Source: a bacterium (GTDB lineage Bacteria; AUK180). Taken from it: DNA of 64,000 nt. The notes under the pieces were generated by a model. It searched no databases. It was not told where the DNA came from and worked only from the letters and a program-made list of their open reading frames with translations. Location of the stretch: the NCBI GenBank assembly GCA_023144005.1, contig JAGLGN010000027.1, forward strand, positions 1 through 64,000, given 5' to 3'. Below, piece after piece: positions 31,823 to 40,173 of the stretch (within the stretch, counting starts at the first letter, position 1; every line of letters begins with the position of its first letter). A program made the position numbers and the translations under genes.

Positions 31823-32368
31823 CCCTTTTATCTCCTCGTGGGAAAATGCTAATACCGTTTTATCACTCTCAAGTATCCTTGAAAATACCTTGGTCTTCCA
31901 TTGATCATCTAGATCTGCGGTGGGTTCATCCAGAATAAGATACGGCAGTTCCGAAAGAAACACGCCGGCAAGAAGCACCCTTCTTTTTTCAGACGAAGAT
32001 AGGGTGAGCGGATTTCTCTTGAGAAAAGGCCGCAATTGAAAGAATTCGATGATCTCATCTGTAATGGTCTTTCTTGAAATGAATTCGATCTCCTTTTTCA
32101 CTTCCATGGTCAATAATTGAAGATCACTGTTCTGAGCGATGAAGTTAACCTGCCCGCTTATCACTTTCTTGCTTATTTGCTTTCCTCCAATATAGATCTG
32201 ACCGCTTGTGGGGGCTTCAAATCCAAGAAGAAGGTCAAAGAGCGTTGATTTTCCCGATCCGATCGGGCCCTTGATACAGATCTTGCTATTCTCATCTACT
32301 TTGAGATTTAAGTTTTTGAATATTCTTCTTTCACTCCGTATAAAGTCCAATGCAATGATCTCTATCAA
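31769..32368 (-). CDS. ECF transporter ATPase, second subunit
   Basis: 199 residues, short for an EcfA. Walker A GPIGSGKST, Walker B LILDEPTADLD and the switch His (AFSHEE) are present. The signature is LSSSEKRR instead of LSGGQ, which may make one of the two ATP sites degenerate. It powers the ECF transporter with the other ATPase. The start is a TTG overlapping the ecfT stop (TTGA). It is the last gene of the operon and runs 54 bases into the convergent permease gene, with no terminator visible between. Confidence 0.82.
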   Translation of the reverse strand: MIEIIALDFIRSERRIFKNLNLKVDENSKICIKGPIGSGKSTLFDLLLGFEAPTSGQIYIGGKQISKKVISGQVNFIAQNSDLQLLTMEVKKEIEFISRKTITDEIIEFFQLRPFLKRNPLTLSSSEKRRVLLAGVFLSELPYLILDEPTADLDDQWKTKVFSRILESDKTVLAFSHEEIKGLEQLGIEQLQDKDPDRD

Positions 32369-33072
32369 ATAAGATCTCCTCTGAAACGAAAATATACGAT
32401 TATTGAAACAAGAGCAAAGAATAGATAAATAATATCTGCGACCCTTATTCGGTCACTCTTCTTTGCAAATAAGGAATCCACCGATTCTATGTTCCTGCGC
32501 TCGACGGAAAGCCACATATAGAATACCCTTTTGAAAACGCCCACAAAAAACGGTGTGAGTAAGCTGGAATAGAGCTTTATTTTTGAAAAGAAACCGGCTC
32601 GTCCGCGATTGGACCTGATCGTAGCATAATGATTCATCACTCGCGCCTGAATGGTAATCGCGGGTAAAAATCTATATGCCGTGTATAATGGAAAGATAAT
32701 GACCCTCGGAAAATGAGCGGATTCCATTTTATGAAAGATCACATCAGGATCGACCGTACCCAGAATTCCGATAATAAATAGCATGGAAAGAAATACAGTT
32801 GCTACATTCAATCCCATATATAGTCCGTTCAGATAGAATTTCATCGGACCCAGGGCATAGAGGATGTGATCCCCTTTTCTGAAAAGCATCTGCAAAATGA
32901 CTACCGTTATCGATGCGCCTATCACAAATTTCAAGAATTTTCCCGAAAGGGATGATTTGAAAATGATAGAAAAGCAAACCGTTATTAATAAGAATATCAA
33001 CCCGAATGTAACTGAGGAATTGGCAAAAATGAATGCGGAGATGAGCAACGTTGTGAGTAATCTCAGTATCAT
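32365..33072 (-). CDS. ECF transporter T component (EcfT)
   Basis: 235 residues, five to six membrane segments, with the T-component coupling region (IFPLYTAYRFLPAITIQARVMNHYATIRSNRGR) that carries the conserved Ala-Arg-Gly-type motifs contacting the ATPases. It forms the membrane scaffold linking the two ATPases to the S component. It overlaps both neighbouring genes by four bases (ATGA upstream, TTGA downstream), so the four proteins should be made in step. Confidence 0.85.
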   Translation of the reverse strand: MILRLLTTLLISAFIFANSSVTFGLIFLLITVCFSIIFKSSLSGKFLKFVIGASITVVILQMLFRKGDHILYALGPMKFYLNGLYMGLNVATVFLSMLFIIGILGTVDPDVIFHKMESAHFPRVIIFPLYTAYRFLPAITIQARVMNHYATIRSNRGRAGFFSKIKLYSSLLTPFFVGVFKRVFYMWLSVERRNIESVDSLFAKKSDRIRVADIIYLFFALVSIIVYFRFRGDLI

Positions 33073-33704
33073 TTTTTCAACTCCGAAAACGGTATTTCGA
33101 TACAGCCGCGCGGGATCTTGCCCCTGGTATTCTCAATAATTATTACTATCAGTCCTTTTTGTGAAAGATCCTGAAGCAGAGTGAATATCCTTTGACCGTA
33201 TTTCTCGTCCAGAGAAGAAAACACCTCGTCCAGAATAATTGCCTTAGGCGAGAGCGTCAGATTCGAGGCAAGTATCACCAGTTTTTTCTCTCCATACGAG
33301 AGTTGATCAGAAGGCCGGTTCAATAGATGCGAAATTCCCAATGTGTCGGTGATATCGTTGACTTTCTTACTGTCAAAGGAGATAGGAAAACCGATCTCGA
33401 GGTCAACGGAGTGAAAGAATATCTGATAATCCGGATTCTGGAATACGATCCCCACAACCTTTCCTATCTCATGCTTAGAGATGTCTCCCATATCGCGGTC
33501 CGCGATCTTAACCGTACCTGTGATCTCATAATCAAGGAATTTCGGTATGATACCCGAGATCGCATAGGCGAGAGTTGTCTTTCCACAACCACCGGGCCCG
33601 TAAATGCCGTACATACCCGCCATGGGCAGGGAGCATGTAATATTCTTGATTAAAGGTGTGCCGTCATTTGAGGAGACGGAAACATTGTTCAGAAAAAGCG
33701 TCAT
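33069..33704 (-). CDS. ECF transporter ATPase, first subunit
   Basis: 211 residues. Walker A GPGGCGKTT, Q-loop FQNPDYQIF (typical of ECF ATPases), signature LSYGEKK, Walker B AIILDEVFSSLD. The catalytic Glu is kept. Short compared with the usual ~270 residues: the C-terminal dimerisation region is reduced. It overlaps ecfS and ecfT by 4 bases each (ATGA). Confidence 0.85.
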   Translation of the reverse strand: MTLFLNNVSVSSNDGTPLIKNITCSLPMAGMYGIYGPGGCGKTTLAYAISGIIPKFLDYEITGTVKIADRDMGDISKHEIGKVVGIVFQNPDYQIFFHSVDLEIGFPISFDSKKVNDITDTLGISHLLNRPSDQLSYGEKKLVILASNLTLSPKAIILDEVFSSLDEKYGQRIFTLLQDLSQKGLIVIIIENTRGKIPRGCIEIPFSELKK

Positions 33705-34267
33705 ATTTTTAAATGAAGTTCCTTCAATATCCTATTGATCTGCTTCGAAATACCATAATTAAAGATACCCATGAAGGCAGAACCCAAAATTCCCGCACCA
33801 AGCAGAATGAAAAAGAGATTCAATGGATATTTTCCAAGCAGTATCATCACGAGGGTCAAACCTGTAGCATTTGCCAGGGCAGTCGCGATAACGGCTCTCC
33901 ACAGTTCGTGTTTTATCGTGTAGTAGATCACATCTATCATCAGGCCCGGTAATGAAAAGGAGACCAGGGACAGAACGCCATTGGCGCCGTATGCCCCTGT
34001 TGTTATCATTAGAATTGCCTGAGTGAGGCCAATAAAAAAACCGGTAAAGCCAAAACGGGAGACACCCTTGCCCACAATAAGAGGCAGAAAGTATATTCCC
34101 CCGATGATCGCCCCGCCGGGTATATTCAAAGATGCCTTTAAGGCGTGCACCAAACCCGCAAGTATCGGCTTCAGGGCAGTGGCAGAAGCAGCCATCAACC
34201 CAATGACCATCAGATCATAAATGGTCGGTTTTAGTCTGAAGGCAGGTGCGATCGCCTTTTCAGACAA
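33701..34267 (-). CDS. ECF transporter S component, substrate unknown
   Basis: 188 residues with about six membrane segments, in the place of the substrate-binding S component of a complete four-gene ECF set. The IPGGAIIGGIYFLPLIVGKG and TGAYGANGVLSLVSFSLPGLMIDV regions recall the YkoE/thiamine-precursor group, but I cannot assign a vitamin or metal with confidence. The start is TTG 34267, overlapping the stop of the transhydrogenase-like gene by 8 bases, with AGGGAGAAGG just upstream. Its position in the redox operon suggests a cofactor such as a flavin, nicotinate or thiamine precursor; this is inference. Confidence 0.72.
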   Translation of the reverse strand: MSEKAIAPAFRLKPTIYDLMVIGLMAASATALKPILAGLVHALKASLNIPGGAIIGGIYFLPLIVGKGVSRFGFTGFFIGLTQAILMITTGAYGANGVLSLVSFSLPGLMIDVIYYTIKHELWRAVIATALANATGLTLVMILLGKYPLNLFFILLGAGILGSAFMGIFNYGISKQINRILKELHLKI

Positions 34268-37200
34268 GCCCCTTCTCCCTCACCTTCAGTATCGCAAGAT
34301 TTGAATACGGCTCAATACAGCAACTCTTCTTATTGGCATGCTGCAGCGACATTTCAACCGGAGTAGAAGTGTAGAAATCAGTTGACTCGGAAAGCACTGA
34401 AAAATCCACCTTGATCCAATCGTTCAATTTTGAAGACCGTATCCTTATACTGGTCATATCCGCAGCCAAAACCGTCCCTCTTTTCACTGAAAGCGGGACA
34501 TTCTGTATAAATAATTCTTCACTTCCTGTTTTCTCGGGCCCGATATTGGATACTACCGCTGATCTGTTATATTCTATGCCTTCAGGGATAATGGTATTGA
34601 AGGTCACCAGAACGTCCGCAGACAATATCTCCTTGAGATCCCATTGCTTTATGCCATTGCGCATCAGAAGTTCATCTCTGCCGTTCTCATTGGCATATTT
34701 TTTCAGCAGGACATACTTGCTTTTACTCAGAAACTCTACATTGTCCTCCGTGATGAAGCTTTCACTCAAGATCACGATATCACCCTCATGAAGCTCGGGA
34801 AGTTCCGCAAGAACACTGTCCGCATTAAGATGGTCATCGTAATTATCTCCGACAAAAACGATCTCTATGCCGTTCTTTTTTGCCTGAGCAAGATAATATC
34901 TCAATGAGCCGTGAACCTCGTTTAAATTGTCCCCGCATAGAAACAGGCGCTTTGCGGAAAGTATCTCCGAAAATTTCGTGTTTGAAAATCCGGACACCTT
35001 ATCCTTATCAAGCACTCCGATAAGATCCGTGTAATTCTTCACATAAGGGATCAAGGCGCGATATTCTTCATTTGTAAAACCTCCTCCAAGGAGAACGCCT
35101 ACCTTCTTATTTCGATGATTCTGCAGGAATGTGGTCAATGAGCTTATATTCAAGCTCCAATCTACGGGCATATTCCTCATGTAGCCGCTGCCGAATTTTC
35201 CGGTAGCGCACATCATGCCGTTTAAAAGAGGGGCTTCCGCGTCGCCGATAAAATTCTTGAACTCGCCGCCATTATAAGATGCGAGTACTTCACACCCCAG
35301 ATCACAATTGGCGCAAACCGTTTTATAATGAGTAAGCGTGTGCGGACCGGGTTGACATGTGTCCGGCAAAGATGCTATAGCGCCGGTGGGACAGGTATCA
35401 GCGCATTCTCCGCAAGAGATACAGTCGGGAGAATGAAAGAAATCCGAATCCATTCGCGGGCCTATCTGTGTGGGGAAGCCTCTGTTGATATATCCCAGAG
35501 CATTGACGCCAACCAATTCCTCACATACGCGGACACAACGGCCGCAAAGAATACACTTGTTGAAATTTATCTCCATATAGGGATGCGAGGTATCTCTTAC
35601 GAGGTCCTTGAATGTACCGGCATATCTATCTTTTTGGATCTCATAAGTCGTGCAGTATTCCTTGAGTTTGCAGTCAAATAATTCCTGGCAACCGCATTGC
35701 ATACATCTCATTGCCTCTTGCTTTACCTGCTCTTCCGTTAATGTGAATTCATAGGCATCGAAATTCTTTTTTCTGACATCAGGTGAAATATGCTTTAGTT
35801 TCTGAGCGGGTTTCTTTTCTTCACCGGCAAAATCTTCGAGCGTGACCGGACGGAAATCATCTTTATTGATAAAAAATTCAAACGGTTTGCCTGAAACTGC
35901 TCCATCTTCCAGATAACGGATAATAGCTTCAGCGGCATTCCTTCCGGTTGCAATTGACTCAACAACAGTAGACGGGCCAAGGACACAGTCGCCACCCGCA
36001 AAGACACCGTCAACGCTTGTGAGCATACTGTCTTCTTCGATCAATATTCTTCCCTTTCTATCTGTATTCATACCGGAGAAGTAAGAAACGATATCACTAT
36101 CGACTTTCTGCCCGATAGCTGTTACGATGGCATCTAACTCCATAATATACTCAGAGCCTTCAACGGGAACAGGACGGCGGCGGCCCGATGAATCGGGTTC
36201 GCCTAATTCCATCTTAATGAGTTTCACGCCTTTTGCGAGCCCGTTCTCATCTAATATTACTTCCTGAGGATGCCTCAAAAAATCAAAAATAACTCCCTCT
36301 TCCTCGGCTTCTCTTATCTCTACCGGGTCGGCGGGCATTGCATCTTTATTCCTTCTATAGATAATATGCACCTCTTTGGCGCCTAAGCGGACAAGAGTTC
36401 TGCACACATCCATCGCGGTATTGCCGCCACCGACAACGGCGCAGATATCACCGATCTTTGGTAGTTTTCCAAGAGAAAAATCCCTGAGAAACTCTATGGA
36501 GCGAAAGGAACCATTTGCGTCTTCACCGGGAATGCCCATGGTCGTATCATACTGAGCGCCGATGCCAACAAAGAATGCCTTATAGCCCTGTGCTTTCAAT
36601 TCCTCAACGGTGACATCCTTTCCGAATTCAACACGGGTCTTTATCTCAACACCCATTTTTCTGATTATGTCGATCTCTTTATCAAGTAATTCCTTTGGGA
36701 GCCGATATGCGGGAATACCGTATCGAAGCATTCCGCCTGTTTCCGGTAATTTCTCAAAGATGGTTACCTGATATCCCTTTATCCGCAAATAATAGGCAGC
36801 GGAAAGGCCGGCGGGGCCTGAACCCACAACAGCAACCTTAATACTCTTTTCTTCTTCGATATCCGGTATGTATGGGCTTAAAGATTCAATATCCTTCTCG
36901 GCGACAAATCTCTTCAAAGGATTGATCATCAGTTTTTCTTCGATCTCATTCCGATAACATTTTTCTCCGCAAAGCTGCGGACATATGCGTCCGATAGAAA
37001 CCGGCAGCGCTATCTTCTCCTTTATCAGGCGAATGGCTTTCTTGTACTCTCCGTTCGCGATATGCGCTATATAGCCCTGAATGTCAACATTTGCGGGGCA
37101 AGCGCGATTACAGGGAGGATAACAATCAGCAAAGTGATTGGAGAGCATCAATTCCAATGACATCTTTCTGGATTCTTTGATATCTTCGGAATTCTCAATG

Positions 37201-37421
37201 ATATCCATGCCATCCCAAACATAAGTGGAACAGGCGGGCATGAATGCCTTTGCGCCTTTTACTTCAACAAGGCACACGCGGCATGAGGCATAATGGTCCA
37301 ATCGCGGCTCTTCGCAAAGCGTCGGGATGAAAATGCCTTGCTCTGTTGCAATATCGAGTATTGTCCTGCCCTTTTCCACCTCTAATTTTCTTCCATTAAA
37401 AGTTATTTGTACGGTTTCCAT
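34260..37421 (-). CDS. NuoG-GltD fusion subunit of a probable electron-bifurcating transhydrogenase (StnC-like)
   Basis: 1053 residues. Order: [2Fe-2S] ferredoxin domain (CEEP ... CRVC ... ACST), a GltD/NfnB-like module with its cysteines (CYPPCNRACP, CPQLCGEKC), FAD site (VVGSGPAGLSAAYY), NADPH site (AVVGGGNTAMDVCR) and GGDC, then CMQCGC, two [4Fe-4S] motifs (CILCGRCVRVCEE, CISCGECADTCP), a MopFe4S4 cluster (CANCDLGC) and a ~300-residue remnant of a molybdopterin domain with no metal-ligand motif. No H-cluster motif (TSCCP) is present, so it is not a hydrogenase. With NuoE and NuoF partners this matches the Sporomusa-type Nfn (Stn) transhydrogenase, coupling NADPH, NAD+ and ferredoxin. The ATG at 37421 follows an AAGGAG; a TTG 3 bases earlier is less likely. 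Confidence 0.82.
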   Translation of the reverse strand: METVQITFNGRKLEVEKGRTILDIATEQGIFIPTLCEEPRLDHYASCRVCLVEVKGAKAFMPACSTYVWDGMDIIENSEDIKESRKMSLELMLSNHFADCYPPCNRACPANVDIQGYIAHIANGEYKKAIRLIKEKIALPVSIGRICPQLCGEKCYRNEIEEKLMINPLKRFVAEKDIESLSPYIPDIEEEKSIKVAVVGSGPAGLSAAYYLRIKGYQVTIFEKLPETGGMLRYGIPAYRLPKELLDKEIDIIRKMGVEIKTRVEFGKDVTVEELKAQGYKAFFVGIGAQYDTTMGIPGEDANGSFRSIEFLRDFSLGKLPKIGDICAVVGGGNTAMDVCRTLVRLGAKEVHIIYRRNKDAMPADPVEIREAEEEGVIFDFLRHPQEVILDENGLAKGVKLIKMELGEPDSSGRRRPVPVEGSEYIMELDAIVTAIGQKVDSDIVSYFSGMNTDRKGRILIEEDSMLTSVDGVFAGGDCVLGPSTVVESIATGRNAAEAIIRYLEDGAVSGKPFEFFINKDDFRPVTLEDFAGEEKKPAQKLKHISPDVRKKNFDAYEFTLTEEQVKQEAMRCMQCGCQELFDCKLKEYCTTYEIQKDRYAGTFKDLVRDTSHPYMEINFNKCILCGRCVRVCEELVGVNALGYINRGFPTQIGPRMDSDFFHSPDCISCGECADTCPTGAIASLPDTCQPGPHTLTHYKTVCANCDLGCEVLASYNGGEFKNFIGDAEAPLLNGMMCATGKFGSGYMRNMPVDWSLNISSLTTFLQNHRNKKVGVLLGGGFTNEEYRALIPYVKNYTDLIGVLDKDKVSGFSNTKFSEILSAKRLFLCGDNLNEVHGSLRYYLAQAKKNGIEIVFVGDNYDDHLNADSVLAELPELHEGDIVILSESFITEDNVEFLSKSKYVLLKKYANENGRDELLMRNGIKQWDLKEILSADVLVTFNTIIPEGIEYNRSAVVSNIGPEKTGSEELFIQNVPLSVKRGTVLAADMTSIRIRSSKLNDWIKVDFSVLSESTDFYTSTPVEMSLQHANKKSCCIEPYSNLAILKVREKGLV

Positions 37422-37424
37422 CAA

Positions 37425-39182
37425 TTACTCCTTGATAACAGCGTCAAAGCGGCAGACATCATAACACTTCCCGCACTTGATACATGCTTCCTGATCTATC
37501 AGGTGCAGCTTTTTTACTTCGCCGCTTATGGCATCCACGGGGCAATTGCGGGCACAAAGGGTACAACCCGTGCATTTCTCTTCATCAATAGTAAATAAGA
37601 TAAGCTCCTTACAGACACCGGCGGGACATTTCTTTCCTTCAATGTGAGCCACATACTCATCTCTGAAATATTTCAGGCTTGTGATCACCGGATTGGGGGC
37701 AGTTTGCCCTAGGCCGCAGAGCGAGCCGTTCTTGACCTGATGTCCTAATTTCTCAAGTTCATCAAGATCCGACATCTTCCCTTCACCGCGGGAAATACGA
37801 TCCAATATCTCATACATTCTTCTTGTTCCGATCCTGCAGAATGTGCACTTGCCGCAAGATTCCTCGACCGTAAAATTCAAGAAGTACTTCGCGACATCCA
37901 CCATACAGGTTTCCTCGTCCATGACCACCATACCGCCGGAACCCATGATGGCTCCGGTTGCATTCAAGGCCTTATATTCGACGACCGTATCAAGAAGGGA
38001 TTCCGGCAGACAGCCGCCGGATGGGCCGCCGATCTGAACTGCTTTGAATTGTTTATCGTTCTTTATCCCGCCTGAAATATCAAATATGATCTCACGCAGA
38101 GTACTGCCCATGGGAACTTCAACCGTACCGGAATATTTCACTTTCCCTGTCAAGGCAAAGACCTTCGTCCCCTTGCTGTCCTCAGTTCCGATCGCAGCAT
38201 ACTTATCAGCACCGTAAAATACTATCCAGGGAATATTGGCTAAGGTCTCCACATTATTGATATTCGAGGGTTTACCCCATAGCCCGCTTTCGGCTGGAAA
38301 CGGTGGTTTTAGCGTGGGCATTCCCCTGTCACCTTCTATTGAATGCATCAAAGCCGTTTCTTCACCACATACAAAAGCGCCTGCACCTTTCTTGATCTCA
38401 AGATCGAAATCAAAGCTGCTGCCGAAAATATTTTTACCGATAAAACACTTTTCTCTCGCCTGAATCAAAGCTTTTTCCAATCTCTCGATCGCCAGCGGGT
38501 ATTCTGCTCTGACATAAATATATCCCATGGTCGCGCCGATAGCGCATCCTCCGATCACCATACCTTCAAGCACAGCATGCGGGTCACCCTCCAAAAGGGA
38601 CCGGTCCATGAATGCACCGGGATCTCCCTCGTCAGCATTACATATAATATATTTCTGATCATTTTGAGAGCGGCGGGCGAATTTCCACTTCAAACCCGTA
38701 GGAAATCCAGCTCCTCCACGGCCGCGAAGGCCGGAATCAAGGATCAGCTGGCAAAGGTCATCACCGGGCATTTTCAATGCCTTCTTCAGTCCTTCATAGC
38801 CATCTTTTTCCAAATACTCTTCTATCGATTCGGGGTTAATTATACCGGAATTCCGCAAAGCGATCTTATGCTGTTTGGAAAAATACGGCTGCTTTGCAAA
38901 TTCTTTTGAGGCTGTGTCATATATGATCCACTCCTCGGGTATTTCTGTTGTAAGTTTTTCCGCCAGAAGCCTTGCTCTCTCGGGATCAACATCACCTATG
39001 GTAAGATTCCTGCCGTCCGTAAATTCTATCTCAATCAGCGGCTCTCTGAAACACATACCGATACAGCCGGTGCCTTCCAATTTGTCACCGAGATCCGCAG
39101 ATAATATATCGTAGATCTCCTGAGCGCCGGCCGCAAGGCCACATGAAGCCATCCCTACCTTGATCCTCTTGATATTATTCAT
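37425..39182 (-). CDS. NuoF/HydB-like flavoprotein subunit (StnB-like)
   Basis: 585 residues from the ATG at 39182, chosen for AAGGAG upstream and because it begins at the thioredoxin-like domain. Domains: [2Fe-2S] domain (ASCGLAAGA ... CIGMC), FMN/NADH-binding NuoF core (GLRGRGGAGFPTGLKW; GAGAFVCGEETALMHSIEG), the [4Fe-4S] site ESCGKCTFCR...CGLG, and a C-terminal pair of [4Fe-4S] clusters (CTGCTLCARNCP, CIKCGKCYDVC). This is the bifurcating-type NAD(H) module of HydABC and Stn complexes. The start overlaps the nuoE-like stop by 8 bases (ATGAATAA). Confidence 0.9.
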   Translation of the reverse strand: MNNIKRIKVGMASCGLAAGAQEIYDILSADLGDKLEGTGCIGMCFREPLIEIEFTDGRNLTIGDVDPERARLLAEKLTTEIPEEWIIYDTASKEFAKQPYFSKQHKIALRNSGIINPESIEEYLEKDGYEGLKKALKMPGDDLCQLILDSGLRGRGGAGFPTGLKWKFARRSQNDQKYIICNADEGDPGAFMDRSLLEGDPHAVLEGMVIGGCAIGATMGYIYVRAEYPLAIERLEKALIQAREKCFIGKNIFGSSFDFDLEIKKGAGAFVCGEETALMHSIEGDRGMPTLKPPFPAESGLWGKPSNINNVETLANIPWIVFYGADKYAAIGTEDSKGTKVFALTGKVKYSGTVEVPMGSTLREIIFDISGGIKNDKQFKAVQIGGPSGGCLPESLLDTVVEYKALNATGAIMGSGGMVVMDEETCMVDVAKYFLNFTVEESCGKCTFCRIGTRRMYEILDRISRGEGKMSDLDELEKLGHQVKNGSLCGLGQTAPNPVITSLKYFRDEYVAHIEGKKCPAGVCKELILFTIDEEKCTGCTLCARNCPVDAISGEVKKLHLIDQEACIKCGKCYDVCRFDAVIKE

Positions 39183-39651
39183 CCGGCTGCTCCTTCTTAT
39201 ATTTCTCAATGATCTTCTTGACCTTGGTGGAGTCCAGCTTACCGAAAACCTTGTCATTTATCATTATAACAGGCGCCAATGAACAGCAGCCCAGACAGGC
39301 GACCTTTTCCAAGGTGAAAAGCTTGTCCTCTGTTGTTTCATCAACATCTATCTTCAAAGCTTCCTTCAATGTATCGGAAATGCTCTCACTATTATTGACA
39401 AAACATGCGGTACCATTGCATATCCTTACTATGTATTTCCCGACCGGTTCCGAGCGGAATTGCGCGTAGAAAGTTATTACACCGTTTATCTTCGTTACCG
39501 GAATGCGTAATTCCTTGGAAATGACAGCAACACTGTCAGGTGGGATATATTTATATTTTTCCTGGATATCCTGCAAAACAGGGATCAAAACTCCCCGCTC
39601 ACCCTTATACTTAGCCAGCATCGGCTTTAATTCCTCAAGCATCTGTATCAT
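39175..39651 (-). CDS. NuoE/HydC-like [2Fe-2S] subunit (StnA-like)
   Basis: 158 residues; a helical N terminus and a thioredoxin-like [2Fe-2S] domain with ligands in CNGTAC and CLGCC. It passes electrons between the NuoF-like flavin and the other clusters. First of three structural genes of the redox complex; ndk ends 3 bases upstream. The overlap with the next gene argues for equal synthesis. Confidence 0.9.
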   Translation of the reverse strand: MIQMLEELKPMLAKYKGERGVLIPVLQDIQEKYKYIPPDSVAVISKELRIPVTKINGVITFYAQFRSEPVGKYIVRICNGTACFVNNSESISDTLKEALKIDVDETTEDKLFTLEKVACLGCCSLAPVIMINDKVFGKLDSTKVKKIIEKYKKEQPDE

Positions 39652-39654
39652 AAT

Positions 39655-40077
39655 TTACTCCATGATCAATTCATTTTCAGAAAAAAAGAATGGGATCTCA
39701 CTATCTGCAGATTGCGTCGAATCCGATCCGTGTATACAATTCTCTCTGACATTGTGGGCGAATTTCTGGCGGATAGTGCCTTTCTTCGCCTCTAAGGGAT
39801 TCGTCTTTCCCATGAGTTTTCTGAGGCCGAGAATAATATTTTCTCCTTCCCATACGGATACAAATATCCGGCCGGTCAGCATAAATTTCACCAGACCGTC
39901 ATAGAATTCTTTGCCCTTATGAACATGATAGAACCCCTCGGCTTGCGCCTTGGAGAGTTTAATCACTTTTCCGGTAACCAAATGATAGCCCTTTTCCTCT
40001 ACCATTGTAAGAATTTTACTAAACTTATTTTCCTTCATCGCACGCGGCTTAATAATAATAAGAGTTCGTTCGATCAT
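39655..40077 (-). CDS. ndk: Nucleoside diphosphate kinase
   Basis: 140 residues, normal length. The phospho-histidine lies in NCIHGSDS (His116), with the N-terminal TLIIIKPRAM lysine and the LTGR and GTIRQKFA nucleotide-contact segments. It balances (d)NTP pools by transferring gamma-phosphate. It is the promoter-proximal gene of an eight-gene unit that continues through the transhydrogenase and ECF genes with gaps of a few bases or overlaps. AAGGAG precedes the ATG. Confidence 0.95.
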   Translation of the reverse strand: MIERTLIIIKPRAMKENKFSKILTMVEEKGYHLVTGKVIKLSKAQAEGFYHVHKGKEFYDGLVKFMLTGRIFVSVWEGENIILGLRKLMGKTNPLEAKKGTIRQKFAHNVRENCIHGSDSTQSADSEIPFFFSENELIME

Positions 40078-40109
40078 TGAGCGCTCCTTCCGAGTATTTT
40101 TGCTTTTGC

Positions 40110-40138
40110 ATTATAACCTTTTGACTGAAGTTTTTCAA
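40110..40138 (-). promoter_or_regulatory. Promoter of the ndk-transhydrogenase-ECF operon
   Basis: Minus strand: TTGAAA (40138-40133), 17 bp, TATAAT (40115-40110), 32 bases before the ATG. Near-consensus, so expression should be constitutive and strong. Confidence 0.75.
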
Positions 40139-40173
40139 GGAAAAACAGGCCTATAAGAACGCGATTTTCAACA

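Noticed and set aside
34260-37421. Catalytic formate dehydrogenase subunit.
   Set aside because: The molybdopterin part is truncated and no Sec/Cys metal-ligand region is visible.
38343-38909. 188-codon plus-strand frame opposite the NuoF-like gene.
   Set aside because: Antisense shadow without SD or homology visible by eye.
34260-39651. [FeFe] hydrogenase HydABC.
   Set aside because: The large subunit lacks H-cluster motifs and instead contains a GltD/NfnB module with an NADPH site.
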